Program-made: the position numbers and the translations under genes | Source: JACQAP01 sp035275265 | Lineage (GTDB): Bacteria > Pseudomonadota > Gammaproteobacteria > Burkholderiales > JACQAP01 | Length of the DNA: 64,000 bases | Direction: 5' to 3' | Assembly (NCBI GenBank): GCA_035275265.1 | Contig: DATENC010000026.1 | Coordinates: 434,001 to 498,000, forward strand | The notes under the pieces: model-generated | Told to the model about the DNA's origin: nothing | Databases searched by the model: none | Seen by the model: the letters and a program-made list of their open reading frames with translations, nothing else | In this document: positions 28,121-38,464 of the stretch, piece after piece | Layout of the letters: the number at the start of each line of letters is the position of its first letter | How positions within the stretch are numbered: the stretch's first letter is position 1

Positions 28121-28835
28121 CCCTGAGTTTGCGCAGCCGTTTGCGCAACTCGGACACGGTACCGCTCGCCACCGGCTCGCCGATGCGGGCCAGGAATTTC
28201 TCCGCGAGGCCCCGGCGCAACGGCGCATCGAGTCCACTCCAGCGCTCAAGCAGATCGTCCAGCAACTCTCTGTCCCCAGACGACAGACGCGAAGTGGGGG
28301 ACCCAATCACGCCGTCGAAATCGAGGTCGCGCTTGCCCGCGTCGTAAACCAGCAACGTGCCGGCGGCAAGATCGCCGATGCGAACCTGGCGCGCGGTGAA
28401 CATCGCCACCACGAGGCCGAGCACGTAGAACGCTGGCAGTGCATCCACCAGCCTGAAGACGTTACGGATGATCAGCGCTCCAACATCGGGGGTAAGTGCG
28501 CGCTCGGTGACGATGCGTATGCCCGCCATGCGTTTTCCGGGCGTGCGTCCGTGCATCATGATTTCGAGCAATGGGTGGTAGAGAAAATAAATCGCGGCCG
28601 CCGGCATCAACGCCGCGTACATGGCCGCCTTGCCGGCATTCACCAAGGGCGAGAAGAAGTCCTCGGCGGGTGACAGGAGTCCGATCAGCACCGCGATCCC
28701 CAGCAGCCACGCCAACGCCAGTAACAAGCGGATGTGCCAGTCGATCAGGAAAGCGTAGCTGCGGCTGCCGACGCCGGCAACCGGCAGTTCGACTTCGACC
28801 GCGTCGGCGGCCTGCACAACGAGTTTGTCTTCCAC
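28095..28835 (-). CDS. RDD-family membrane protein
   Basis: About 246 residues. The RDD domain begins with GSRSYAFLIDWHIRLLLALAW, has further helices around TAMYAALMPAAAIYFLYHPLLE-like sequence, then the polar GRTPGKRMAGIRIV segment and IGDLAAGTLLVY. A soluble charged C-terminal tail of about 70 residues follows. The start is uncertain: GTG 28835 (MEDKLVVQAADAVEVELPVAG) gives a family-like N-terminus and clears recN by 19 bases; an ATG at 28889 would overlap recN. It is translationally coupled to the SpoIIM gene. RDD proteins are often next to SpoIIM, MoxR and DUF58 genes. Confidence 0.9.
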   Translation of the reverse strand: MEDKLVVQAADAVEVELPVAGVGSRSYAFLIDWHIRLLLALAWLLGIAVLIGLLSPAEDFFSPLVNAGKAAMYAALMPAAAIYFLYHPLLEIMMHGRTPGKRMAGIRIVTERALTPDVGALIIRNVFRLVDALPAFYVLGLVVAMFTARQVRIGDLAAGTLLVYDAGKRDLDFDGVIGSPTSRLSSGDRELLDDLLERWSGLDAPLRRGLAEKFLARIGEPVASGTVSELRKRLRKLRDESRGNPA

Positions 28836-28854
28836 GACGGCTTTCGCGAGCGCG

Positions 28855-30519
28855 TTAGCGCGCGCCGAATCCCAGCAATTCCGCGGCATGCTTGCGCGTG
28901 GTCTCGGTGATCTTCACCCCGCCGAGCATGCGTGCAATTTCATCGACGCGGGAGGCACGGTCCAGCACCGCTACCTGGCTCGCCATCTTGCCGTTGGCAG
29001 CCGACTTGCTCACTCGCCATTGCTGGTTGGCGGTCGCCGCTACCTGCGGCAGGTGAGTAACACACATCACCTGATGGCGGCTTCCGAGTTCCTTGAGCAG
29101 CCTTCCCACGATTTCCGCCACCCGCCCGCCGATACCCGCATCCACTTCGTCGAAAATCAGCGTCGGCACCGCGGCTCCTTGGCTGGTCACGGTCTGGATC
29201 GCGAGGCTTATGCGAGAGAGTTCGCCACCCGAAGCGACCTTCGCCAACGCGAGCGGCGTGGCACCGGCATGGCTGGCAACGAGGAATTCGATCTGCTCCA
29301 GCCCATGCGCGTTGCCTTCGCTCAGAGGAATCAGAGCAATCTCGAACGCGCCGCCGGCCATCGCCAGGCTTTGCATCGACTCGGTGACTCGCTTGGAGAA
29401 ATCCGCCGCAGCTTTCTTGCGCAGCGCGGAGAGCTTCTTCGCGCGTTCCTGCCAGTGTGCCGCAGTCTGGCTTTCGCGTTGGCGCAGTGCTTCCGGGTCG
29501 AACCCGGTCTCCAGTTCCGCCAACCGCGCCTTCATATTCGCCAGATTTTCCGGAAGCTCTGGTGGATTCAGTCTGAATTTGCGCGACGCCGTATGCACGG
29601 CGTCGAGCCGCGATTCCACCTCGCGCAGCCGCTGCGGATCCAGATCCAAGCGGTTCTGATAGTGGCGCAGGCCGTGGACTGCCTCCTGCAACTGGATCTG
29701 TGCCGGTTCGAGCGCAGCGATAATTTCCTTCAGCTGCGGGTCGAAATCGGTCATCCCCTCGAGCCGCGAACTCACCGACGCGACCGCGGCGAGCGCGGAT
29801 ACCTCTCCTTCGGACAGCACGTCCAGGCTGAACTGGACTGCCTCGATCAGGCTGGCGGCGTGCGCCAGGCGCTTGTGCTCCGCCTGCAATGCCTCCCATT
29901 CTTCGGCGCGAAAAGCAAGAGCATCCAGTTCCCTCACCTGCCACTGCAGTTGCTCGCGCTCGGATTCCAAGGCCTGAGCATCGGTCTCCAGCGCCAGCCG
30001 CTGTAGCCTGATTTCCTGCCAGGCGCGAAATGCTGCCGCGACCTCGCTCGCCAAATTGGAGGCGCCGACATAGCCATCCAGCAGATCGCGCTGGGCGGCC
30101 GCGCGCAACAGCGACTGGTGCGCATGCTGGCCGTGGATATCCACAAGAAGTTCGCCGACATCCCGGAGTTGTTGCACCGTGGCCGGCCGGCCGTTGACGT
30201 ACGCGCGCGAGCGGCCCGAAGACTCGATCACCCGGCGCAGCAGGCACTCGCCGTCGTCGCCGCCGAGATCATTGCCCGCCAGATATGCCGAAACGGCAGG
30301 CGCTTCGTCGGTCGAGAATTCCGCGCTCACTTCAGCCTTGTCCTTTCCTTCACGGACCTGTGCAGAGTCGGCACGGCTGCCCAGCACCGCGGCCAGCGCA
30401 TCGATCAGGATGGATTTGCCGGCACCGGTTTCACCTGTAAGCACGGTGAAGCCTGGCTGAAAATCGAGATCGAGCTTGTCGACGATCACGAAGTCGCGGA
30501 TGGTGAGGCTACGCAACAT
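28855..30519 (-). CDS. recN: DNA repair protein RecN
   Basis: 554-residue SMC-like ATPase of double-strand break repair. Walker A GETGAGKS is near residue 30, a long coiled coil occupies about 155-370, and the C-terminal part holds the signature VASGGELSRISLAI and Walker B TLIFDEVDAGIGG. The start ATG at 30519 gives MLRSLTIRDFVIVDKLDL, the standard N-terminus; the frame runs on upstream without homology. It lies 38 bases after nadK on the same strand. Confidence 0.97.
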   Translation of the reverse strand: MLRSLTIRDFVIVDKLDLDFQPGFTVLTGETGAGKSILIDALAAVLGSRADSAQVREGKDKAEVSAEFSTDEAPAVSAYLAGNDLGGDDGECLLRRVIESSGRSRAYVNGRPATVQQLRDVGELLVDIHGQHAHQSLLRAAAQRDLLDGYVGASNLASEVAAAFRAWQEIRLQRLALETDAQALESEREQLQWQVRELDALAFRAEEWEALQAEHKRLAHAASLIEAVQFSLDVLSEGEVSALAAVASVSSRLEGMTDFDPQLKEIIAALEPAQIQLQEAVHGLRHYQNRLDLDPQRLREVESRLDAVHTASRKFRLNPPELPENLANMKARLAELETGFDPEALRQRESQTAAHWQERAKKLSALRKKAAADFSKRVTESMQSLAMAGGAFEIALIPLSEGNAHGLEQIEFLVASHAGATPLALAKVASGGELSRISLAIQTVTSQGAAVPTLIFDEVDAGIGGRVAEIVGRLLKELGSRHQVMCVTHLPQVAATANQQWRVSKSAANGKMASQVAVLDRASRVDEIARMLGGVKITETTRKHAAELLGFGAR

Positions 30520-30557
30520 GAATGCGGAAAAAAACTGTCGGCGATGACTGATCGTCG

Positions 30558-31430
30558 TTACAGGGTTTCGCTCCAATGGAGCTTTTCCCGGAGCATGTGA
30601 TAGTAGTTGTAGCCAAGCGGATGAAGCAGGCGGGTCGCGTGGGGACAACGGCGCACGATGATCTTGTCTCGCTCCTGCAGTTCGTAGTGTGAATGGCTGT
30701 CGAAATGCGCACGTGCGTCAGCCGCCTTGCGAATAAGTATTTCGATCACCGACTCGCTGCTGACCACTACCGGGCGGTTCGACAGTGTGTGCGGACAGAC
30801 CGGGACCAAGCCAATGACGCTCAGGCTGGGATGCAGAATCGGCCCGCCGGAAGAAAGTGCGTACGCGGTCGAACCGGTTGGAGAAGCCACGATCAACCCG
30901 TCAGAACGCAGGTTGTAGACGAATTGCCCGTCGATATGCACCTCGATTTCGATCAGGCTGCCCTCTGCGCCCTTGTTGACAGACACGTCGTTGAATGCCA
31001 GCACGTCCAGCACCTGGTGTTCGCCGCTCACCACCGCAGCCTGCAGCAGCATGCGCGTTTCGGTGATGTACCTGCCGTCGAGGATGGAGCCGATGGCCTC
31101 GAACATGGTTCCCATCGACAAATCGGTGAGAAAGCCGAGGCGTCCCTGGTTGATCCCGACCAGTGCCACGTTGTAAGGCGCAAATGTACGAGCGATGTTC
31201 AGCATGGTGCCATCTCCGCCGATGACGATGGCAAGGTCGGCGCTGCGGCCGACCTCTTCGAGCGGCAGCACGCTGTGATTGTTCTTGCCAATGTGCGCGG
31301 CCGTGAGCGGATCGAGCACGATTCTGACGCCCCGCCCTTTCAGAAAATCCGCCAGCCGCAGAAGAGGCTCGGCGATCTCCGGGCTCTTGTACTTGCCGAT
31401 CAGGGCGATGGTCTTGAATGCGCTCGACAT
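30558..31430 (-). CDS. nadK: NAD kinase
   Basis: 290-residue enzyme phosphorylating NAD to NADP. The GGDGT motif (IVIGGDGTMLN) and the NAD-site loops NDVSVNKG and GLIVASPTGSTAYALSSGGPI are intact. The start ATG 31430 gives MSSAFKTIALIGKYKSPE; an upstream continuation to 31577 has no family likeness. It is divergent from hrcA over 97 bases and precedes recN, the common betaproteobacterial order. Confidence 0.97.
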   Translation of the reverse strand: MSSAFKTIALIGKYKSPEIAEPLLRLADFLKGRGVRIVLDPLTAAHIGKNNHSVLPLEEVGRSADLAIVIGGDGTMLNIARTFAPYNVALVGINQGRLGFLTDLSMGTMFEAIGSILDGRYITETRMLLQAAVVSGEHQVLDVLAFNDVSVNKGAEGSLIEIEVHIDGQFVYNLRSDGLIVASPTGSTAYALSSGGPILHPSLSVIGLVPVCPHTLSNRPVVVSSESVIEILIRKAADARAHFDSHSHYELQERDKIIVRRCPHATRLLHPLGYNYYHMLREKLHWSETL

Positions 31431-31527
31431 GCTCCGAATTAAAGCACATTTCCTCCCGAACCGCCGCTTACGGAGGCATTTGCAACGAAGGCTACTTCGA
31501 CTCCAAAAAGCTTTGTAGAATGGGTAC

Positions 31528-32565
31528 ATGGGAACGAACGATTCCACTCCGAGCGAACGCGCGCAGATACTGCTCAAGATGCTGGTCGAGCGCTACATTG
31601 CCGACGGGCAGCCGGTCGGATCGCGAGCGCTCGCCAGGTTTTCCGGACTTGACCTCAGCCCAGCGAGCATCCGCAACATCATGGCGGACCTCGAGGACTT
31701 GGGGTTTATCGCCAGCCCTCACGCGTCCGCCGGACGCATACCAACACGGCGTGGCTACCGTTTCTTCGTAGACACGCTGCTCAAGGTCAGGCCGCTCGAC
31801 CAGGTTGAGATCAATCAACTGGAGGACCAGTTGCAGCCTGATAACACCCAGAAGCTGGTATCGCAGGCCTCGCACCTTCTTTCGGACCTCACGCGCTTCG
31901 CGGGCGTGGTAATGACACCCAAACGCCGGAACGCCGCGTTCCGGCACATGGAGTTCCTGAGCCTGTCGGAAAAACGTATCTTGCTGATCATCGTCGCTCC
32001 CGACGGCGACGTTCAGAATCGCATCATCCTCACCGATCGCGCATATAAGCCCTCGGAACTTGTCGAAGCCGCCAATTTCCTGAATCAGAACTTCGCCGGG
32101 ATGACATTCGACGCAATCAAGGCGCGCATTCAGGACGAACTGCGCCAGCTGCGTGAGGATATGACTCGGCTTATGACGCAGGCGCTCGAAGCCGGCACCG
32201 AGGTGATGAATCAGAACTCGGAAGACTACGTGCTTTCCGGTGAACACAATCTGCTGCACGTGCAGGATCTATCGTCGAACATGGCGAGCCTGAGGCGGCT
32301 GTTCGACATGTTCGAGCAAAAGACCAGCCTTTTGCAGTTGCTGGACATCAGCAGCCGCGCGCACGGAGTGCAGATTTTCATCGGCGGCGAATCCGGCCTG
32401 GTGCCGCTGGACGAATGCAGCGTGGTGACCGCACCCTACGAAGTCGACGGCCAGGTGGTCGGCACGGTAGGCGTGGTAGGACCCACCCGCATGGCTTACG
32501 AGCGCGTGATCCCGATCGTGGACATCACCGCAAAGCTGCTCTCGAGCGCGCTGTCGCAGCATTGA
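31528..32565 (+). CDS. hrcA: Heat-inducible transcription repressor HrcA
   Basis: 345-residue repressor that binds CIRCE operators (in proteobacteria usually only in front of groESL). An N-terminal winged helix (about residues 5-90, with VGSRALARFSGLDLSPASIRNIMADLEDLG) is followed by the GAF-like HrcA domain ending in the conserved VGVVGPTRMAYERVIPIVD. No CIRCE inverted repeat (TTAGCACTC type) is visible in the window, so its target must lie elsewhere. A TAGAAT at about 31516 may be its -10. Confidence 0.97.
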   Translation: MGTNDSTPSERAQILLKMLVERYIADGQPVGSRALARFSGLDLSPASIRNIMADLEDLGFIASPHASAGRIPTRRGYRFFVDTLLKVRPLDQVEINQLEDQLQPDNTQKLVSQASHLLSDLTRFAGVVMTPKRRNAAFRHMEFLSLSEKRILLIIVAPDGDVQNRIILTDRAYKPSELVEAANFLNQNFAGMTFDAIKARIQDELRQLREDMTRLMTQALEAGTEVMNQNSEDYVLSGEHNLLHVQDLSSNMASLRRLFDMFEQKTSLLQLLDISSRAHGVQIFIGGESGLVPLDECSVVTAPYEVDGQVVGTVGVVGPTRMAYERVIPIVDITAKLLSSALSQH

Positions 32566-32655
32566 ATATTTTCAAGAAGCACGAGGCCCGAACCCAACTC
32601 TCCGGGCGTTGCGCACGGTCCCTAAACCATCTGACGCCCCACCCCGTTAAAAGTC

Positions 32656-32680
32656 CGCGCAAACGGAATCAAGTTTCGCG
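32656..32680 (+). other. Hairpin between hrcA and hemH
   Basis: CGCG-(C)-AAAC pairs with GTTT-CGCG, eight pairs with one bulged C, and can be enclosed by a weaker AGTCC/GGACT stem (32652-32696). No T run follows, so it is not a clear terminator. The remaining bases between 32566 and 32723 show no gene. Confidence 0.35.
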
Positions 32681-32723
32681 AGTCCGTTACGTGGACTTCT
32701 AGCGGGGCTCAGTCGTCCGGCGC

Positions 32724-33827
32724 ATGTCCTTTGTTCGCGAACCCAAGTTTCAACATGGCACAATCGCCATGACCGGCATCCTGCTCATCAACCTTGGGAC
32801 GCCTACCGCGCCGACTGCAAGGGCGGTCAAGCCTTACCTCAGGCAATTCCTGTCTGATCCGCGTGTAGTCGAGGTTCCACGGCTGTTATGGTGGCCCATC
32901 CTGAACGGCATCATTCTCAATACCCGGCCGAAACGGTCGGCTGCGAAATACGCAATGATCTGGACCAGGGACGGTTCACCGCTGAGGGTCCACACCGAAA
33001 AACAGGCGATGCTGTTGAAGGGTTATCTGGGCGAGCACGTGAAAACGCCGCATTGTGTCTCATGGGCGATGCGCTACGGCGAACCGTCGATCGGCGTCGT
33101 ACTGGGTGAACTACGCAGTCAGGGTTGCGACCGCGTACTAGTACTGCCGCTCTATCCGCAGTACGCGGCGAGCACCACCGGCAGCGCCTTCGACGCGGTG
33201 TTCGATGCAGTCAAGAGAATGCGCAATGCGCCGGCGCTGCGTCTGGTCAAGCACTATCACGACCATCCCGGCTACATCGCCGCGCTGGCGAAAAACATCA
33301 ACGACTACTGGGCAGTGAACGGCCGGCCGGACAAACTGGTAATGAGCTTTCACGGAGTGCCCCGCTTTACGCTCGATCGTGGCGACCCCTACCATTGCGA
33401 GTGTCATGTAACCGGCCGCTTGCTGGCTCAGGAATTGGGTCTGAAGCCGGAACAGTATATGGTGACCTTCCAATCGCGCTTCGGCCGCACCGAGTGGCTC
33501 AAGCCCTACACCATCGATACCATCCGAGCGCTGGGCAAGCGCAAGACTTCGCGAGCGGACGTGGTCTGCCCGGGATTCGTCTCCGATTGCCTCGAAACCC
33601 TCGAGGAGATCGGCATCGAGAACAAGGCTGCCTTCCTCAAGGCGGGGGGCCAGGAATTCCACTACATCCCTTGCCTGAACCAGCGTCACGAATGGATCCA
33701 GGCGCTGTCCCGCATCGCGGCGGAAAACTTGCATGGCTGGGCATCCACCGACTGGGACCAGGCCCCGGCACTGCGCGCTGCCGAGGAGAGTCGCACGCGC
33801 GCGATTGCGATGGGCGCGAAAAACTAG
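32724..33827 (+). CDS. hemH: Ferrochelatase
   Basis: 367-residue enzyme inserting Fe(II) into protoporphyrin IX in the last step of haem synthesis. The N-terminus MSFVREPKFQHG is followed by ILLINLGTPTAPTARAVKPYL; the proposed metal site includes the histidine in MSFHGVPRF, and the VCPGFVSDCLETLEEI region holds the conserved glutamate. The betaproteobacterial form with an extra N-terminal dozen residues fits the ATG at 32724. It converges on a DUF922 gene with only four bases between stops. Confidence 0.97.
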   Translation: MSFVREPKFQHGTIAMTGILLINLGTPTAPTARAVKPYLRQFLSDPRVVEVPRLLWWPILNGIILNTRPKRSAAKYAMIWTRDGSPLRVHTEKQAMLLKGYLGEHVKTPHCVSWAMRYGEPSIGVVLGELRSQGCDRVLVLPLYPQYAASTTGSAFDAVFDAVKRMRNAPALRLVKHYHDHPGYIAALAKNINDYWAVNGRPDKLVMSFHGVPRFTLDRGDPYHCECHVTGRLLAQELGLKPEQYMVTFQSRFGRTEWLKPYTIDTIRALGKRKTSRADVVCPGFVSDCLETLEEIGIENKAAFLKAGGQEFHYIPCLNQRHEWIQALSRIAAENLHGWASTDWDQAPALRAAEESRTRAIAMGAKN

Positions 33828-33831
33828 GTCG

Positions 33832-34407
33832 TCAAAGCAGCGTCGCGCCCTGGCTCCGGCCGTGGTCGGTCTTGCGGTCGTAGTCCTGATCGAGCTTCTG
33901 GTACTTCGTCACGATGGCTTCTGCCGCGGAGTTTGCGGCAGCGGCGAAATCCTCGCAGTTGCTTGCCGGTTTCGCGCCAAGCAACGCGGCTTCGATTTCC
34001 TTGCCGGCGGCGAGTCCATGATCTTTGTGTCCGTCCTCATGGCGCTTGAGCCCATCGACGAACTGCTGCCATCGGATCTTTAACGCGACTGCGCCCTTTG
34101 CCTCGTTACGCCATTTGGGCAGGGTCTGAGCGACGCCGATTGCGACCGCCACCTCCTTCATGCTGCAAGTGGCGCCGTGCTGTTCGTGCTTGAACTTCCA
34201 CTGCACATCCCATTTGGTCTTTCCGGCATGGCGTTTGCCATCCGCGCCGGGCGGACCGTTCTGATCGATCTGTGCCGCGAGAAGGGTCGCCGACGGACCG
34301 TTGACGTAGTAATAGCTGGTGTGCAGCCGCATCAGCGGCTCCGCAGAAACCGGGGGTGCCGCGATCATACACAAGGCGCCTAACGCAACCGCCAGAATCC
34401 TTTTCAC
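33832..34407 (-). CDS. Secreted DUF922 protein, putative zinc protease
   Basis: 191 residues with a signal peptide (about 1-22, ending PPVSAEP). The DUF922 family is annotated as predicted secreted Zn-dependent protease, and the expected HExxH motif is present as H123-E-D-G-H127 in LKRHEDGHKDHG. A conserved W-x-V-x-W (KWDVQWKF) and a cysteine pair (81 and about 155) that might form a disulfide are visible. Substrate unknown. It reads toward hemH and away from the heat-shock operon, with a separate promoter region in 34408-34549 that I could not define. Confidence 0.85.
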   Translation of the reverse strand: MKRILAVALGALCMIAAPPVSAEPLMRLHTSYYYVNGPSATLLAAQIDQNGPPGADGKRHAGKTKWDVQWKFKHEQHGATCSMKEVAVAIGVAQTLPKWRNEAKGAVALKIRWQQFVDGLKRHEDGHKDHGLAAGKEIEAALLGAKPASNCEDFAAAANSAAEAIVTKYQKLDQDYDRKTDHGRSQGATLL

Positions 34408-34549
34408 TCATGACTCCCTGTTTGTACTCCATGGCAGCCCGCGGCTGCCGGCAGAAACGGACGGAAGTATAGTCGTACGCTCTGCTGCGTTCGCGACCGA
34501 CCAAAAAGGATTGCCCCTTTCCCCGGGCCGGACTCAGCGCCGGGGCAGG

Positions 34550-34578
34550 GTTGAAATAGTGCCGGCGGAACCCAATAT
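34550..34578 (+). promoter_or_regulatory. Sigma-32 (heat-shock) promoter for grpE-dnaK-dnaJ
   Basis: GTTGAAA (34550-34556), 14-base spacer, then CCCAATAT (34571-34578), close to the CTTGAAA / CCCCATnT consensus of RpoH promoters. Transcription would start about 25 bases before the grpE ATG at 34609, which has a perfect AGGAGG. Confidence 0.85.
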
Positions 34579-34608
34579 GTCTGAGGCAATTAGATACAGG
34601 AGGAGTGG

Positions 34609-35172
34609 ATGCAGGATCAGGAGAATGCGGAGGGAATGCCGGAGAACGGTAATGGCGCGGCGGTGCCGGCGGCGGAGACAAATGATGCCCCGGCAATGGA
34701 GACTGCGCAGGGCATGGAAGAATTGCTGAAGAAAGCCGAGCGTGCGGCCCAGGAGAACCACGATGCCTGGTTGCGCGCCAAGGCCGAGGCCGACAACGTG
34801 CGCAAGCGCTCGCAGACCGACATTGCCAACGCCCACAAGTACGCCCTCGATGGTTTCGCCGGCGAACTGCTGGCGGTACGCGACAGCCTGGAAGCGGCGC
34901 TCGCGTCCGGCAACGCCGCGACAGATGCGCTTAGAAGCGGTGTCGAGTTGACGCTAAAACAACTGACCGGCGCGTTCGAGAAATTTTCAGTCAAAGAAAT
35001 CAACCCTTTAGGGGAAAAATTCGATCCCCACAAACACCAAGGCATCGGCGTGGTGGAGGCCGATGCCGAACCCAATACCGTGGTCAGCGTGCTGCAGAAG
35101 GGTTACACCCTGAACGACCGCGTGATACGCCCAGCGCTGGTCACCATCGCGAAATCGCGCAACGCTGCTTGA
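34609..35172 (+). CDS. grpE: Nucleotide exchange factor GrpE
   Basis: 187-residue co-chaperone that releases ADP from DnaK. An acidic, low-complexity start (about residues 1-45) leads into a long coiled coil (NHDAWLRAKAEADNVRKRSQ) and the C-terminal beta domain with INPLGEKFDPHKHQGIGVVE and VVSVLQKGYTLNDRVIRPALV. It is the first gene of the heat-shock operon, 67 bases ahead of dnaK. Confidence 0.97.
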   Translation: MQDQENAEGMPENGNGAAVPAAETNDAPAMETAQGMEELLKKAERAAQENHDAWLRAKAEADNVRKRSQTDIANAHKYALDGFAGELLAVRDSLEAALASGNAATDALRSGVELTLKQLTGAFEKFSVKEINPLGEKFDPHKHQGIGVVEADAEPNTVVSVLQKGYTLNDRVIRPALVTIAKSRNAA

Positions 35173-35239
35173 TTTTCAACGCGGAAGACCAAATCTTCGC
35201 AATCAAAGGCATTTTTCACTTTCGAACAAAGGAAAGACC

Positions 35240-37174
<1,935 letters not shown>

Positions 37175-37195
37175 TAGCGCAAGGTGCAATTCGTC

Positions 37196-37225
37196 AGGGG
37201 TGAGGCGGATTTCCGGCTCACCCCT
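37196..37225 (+). other. Hairpin between dnaK and dnaJ
   Basis: AGGGGTGAG / CTCACCCCT forms a 9-bp stem, extended after a G-G mismatch by CGGA/TCCG. Only TT follows. It may slow transcription or protect the dnaK mRNA so that less dnaJ is made. Its arms are another copy of the GGGGTGAG word found at other junctions. Confidence 0.6.
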
Positions 37226-37278
37226 TGCGTTGTCCAAAAGAAATAGAGCGGCGACCCTGCCAGCCAAGAGGGATCTGA

Positions 37279-38400
37279 ATGTCGAAACGCGACTATTACG
37301 AGGTGCTCGGCATCAATCGCGACGCTTCCGAAGAGGAAATCAAGAAGGCCTATCGGAAGCTGGCGATGAAGCACCATCCGGATCGCAATCCGGACAACCC
37401 GAAATCCGAGGAGCTATTCAAGGAGGCAAAGGAAGCCTACGAAGTGCTTTGCGACGCCGGCAAGCGCGGCGCCTACGATCAGTACGGCCACGCCGGGGTC
37501 AATCCGCAAGGAATGGGAGCGGGAGCGGCCGGCGCGGGTTTCGGTACTTTCGCCGATGCCTTCGGCGATATCTTTGGCGACATTTTCGGGGCGGGACGAC
37601 AGCGCTCCAACGTCTACCGCGGCGCCGACTTGCGCTACAACCTGGAAATTTCACTGGAAGAAGCGGCCCGCGGTACGGAGACCCGGGTACGCATCCCGAC
37701 CATGGAAGGGTGCGAGACCTGCGGCGGTTCGGGGGCGAAGCCCGGAACGCAGCCGATGACTTGTCCAACGTGCGGCGGCCAGGGCCAGGTGCGTATGACA
37801 CAGGGGTTTTTCTCGATCCAGCAGACTTGCCCGAAATGCCACGGCAGCGGCAAAGCTGTGAAGAATCCCTGCAGCAACTGCAACGGCGCAGGCCGCGTCA
37901 AGCGCCAGAAGACGCTCTCGGTCAAGATCCCCGCCGGGGTCGATGAGGGCGATCGAATCCGCCTTTCAGGGGAAGGAGAAGCGGGAGTCAACGGCGGTCC
38001 GGCGGGCGATCTATACGTGGTGATCCACGTCCGCGCGCACGAAGTTTTCACGCGCGAGAGCAACGACCTGCACTGCGAGATGCCGATCAGCCTCACCAGG
38101 GCGGCGCTGGGGGGGGAGATCGAGATTCCGACTCTGGACGGCTACGCCAAGATCAAGATTCCTCCGGAGACGCAGACCGGGAAAGCATTCCGTTTGCGCG
38201 GCAAGGGCATCAAGGGCGTGCGCAGCAACACCCATGGCGATCTGCTGTGCCACGTTGTAGTGGAAACGCCGGTGAACCTGACTTCGAGGCAGAAGGAATT
38301 GTTGCAGGAACTCGAAGACATCAACGAGCGTGACAGCGGTCGTCACAACCCCCGTGCCAAGAGCTGGATGGACCGCGTGAGGGAATTCTTCGCCGAATAG
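37279..38400 (+). CDS. dnaJ: Chaperone DnaJ (Hsp40)
   Basis: 373-residue co-chaperone that delivers clients to DnaK. J domain at residues 1-70 with HPD in KHHPDRNPD; Gly/Phe-rich linker about 73-115; four zinc-finger repeats of CxxCxGxG type (CETCGGSG, CPTCGGQG, CPKCHGSG, CSNCNGAG) at about 150-215; C-terminal substrate-binding domain. GAGGGATC precedes the ATG. A bidirectional terminator follows. Confidence 0.98.
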   Translation: MSKRDYYEVLGINRDASEEEIKKAYRKLAMKHHPDRNPDNPKSEELFKEAKEAYEVLCDAGKRGAYDQYGHAGVNPQGMGAGAAGAGFGTFADAFGDIFGDIFGAGRQRSNVYRGADLRYNLEISLEEAARGTETRVRIPTMEGCETCGGSGAKPGTQPMTCPTCGGQGQVRMTQGFFSIQQTCPKCHGSGKAVKNPCSNCNGAGRVKRQKTLSVKIPAGVDEGDRIRLSGEGEAGVNGGPAGDLYVVIHVRAHEVFTRESNDLHCEMPISLTRAALGGEIEIPTLDGYAKIKIPPETQTGKAFRLRGKGIKGVRSNTHGDLLCHVVVETPVNLTSRQKELLQELEDINERDSGRHNPRAKSWMDRVREFFAE

Positions 38401-38413
38401 CCGTTGCGACTGG

Positions 38414-38446
38414 AAAAAAGGGCCGCACCAACCGCCGGCCCTTTTT
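38414..38446. terminator. Bidirectional intrinsic terminator between dnaJ and cysS
   Basis: AAAAAGGGCCG pairs with CGGCCCTTTTT around a 10-base loop, with A tract on one side and T tract on the other, so it can end transcripts from both strands. dnaJ ends 14 bases before it and cysS (minus) 18 bases after it. Confidence 0.9.
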
Positions 38447-38464
38447 CACGCTCCCTACGCAGCG

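Noticed and set aside
31431..31527. CIRCE operator in front of hrcA
   Set aside because: No TTAGCACTC-type inverted repeat is visible here or before grpE.
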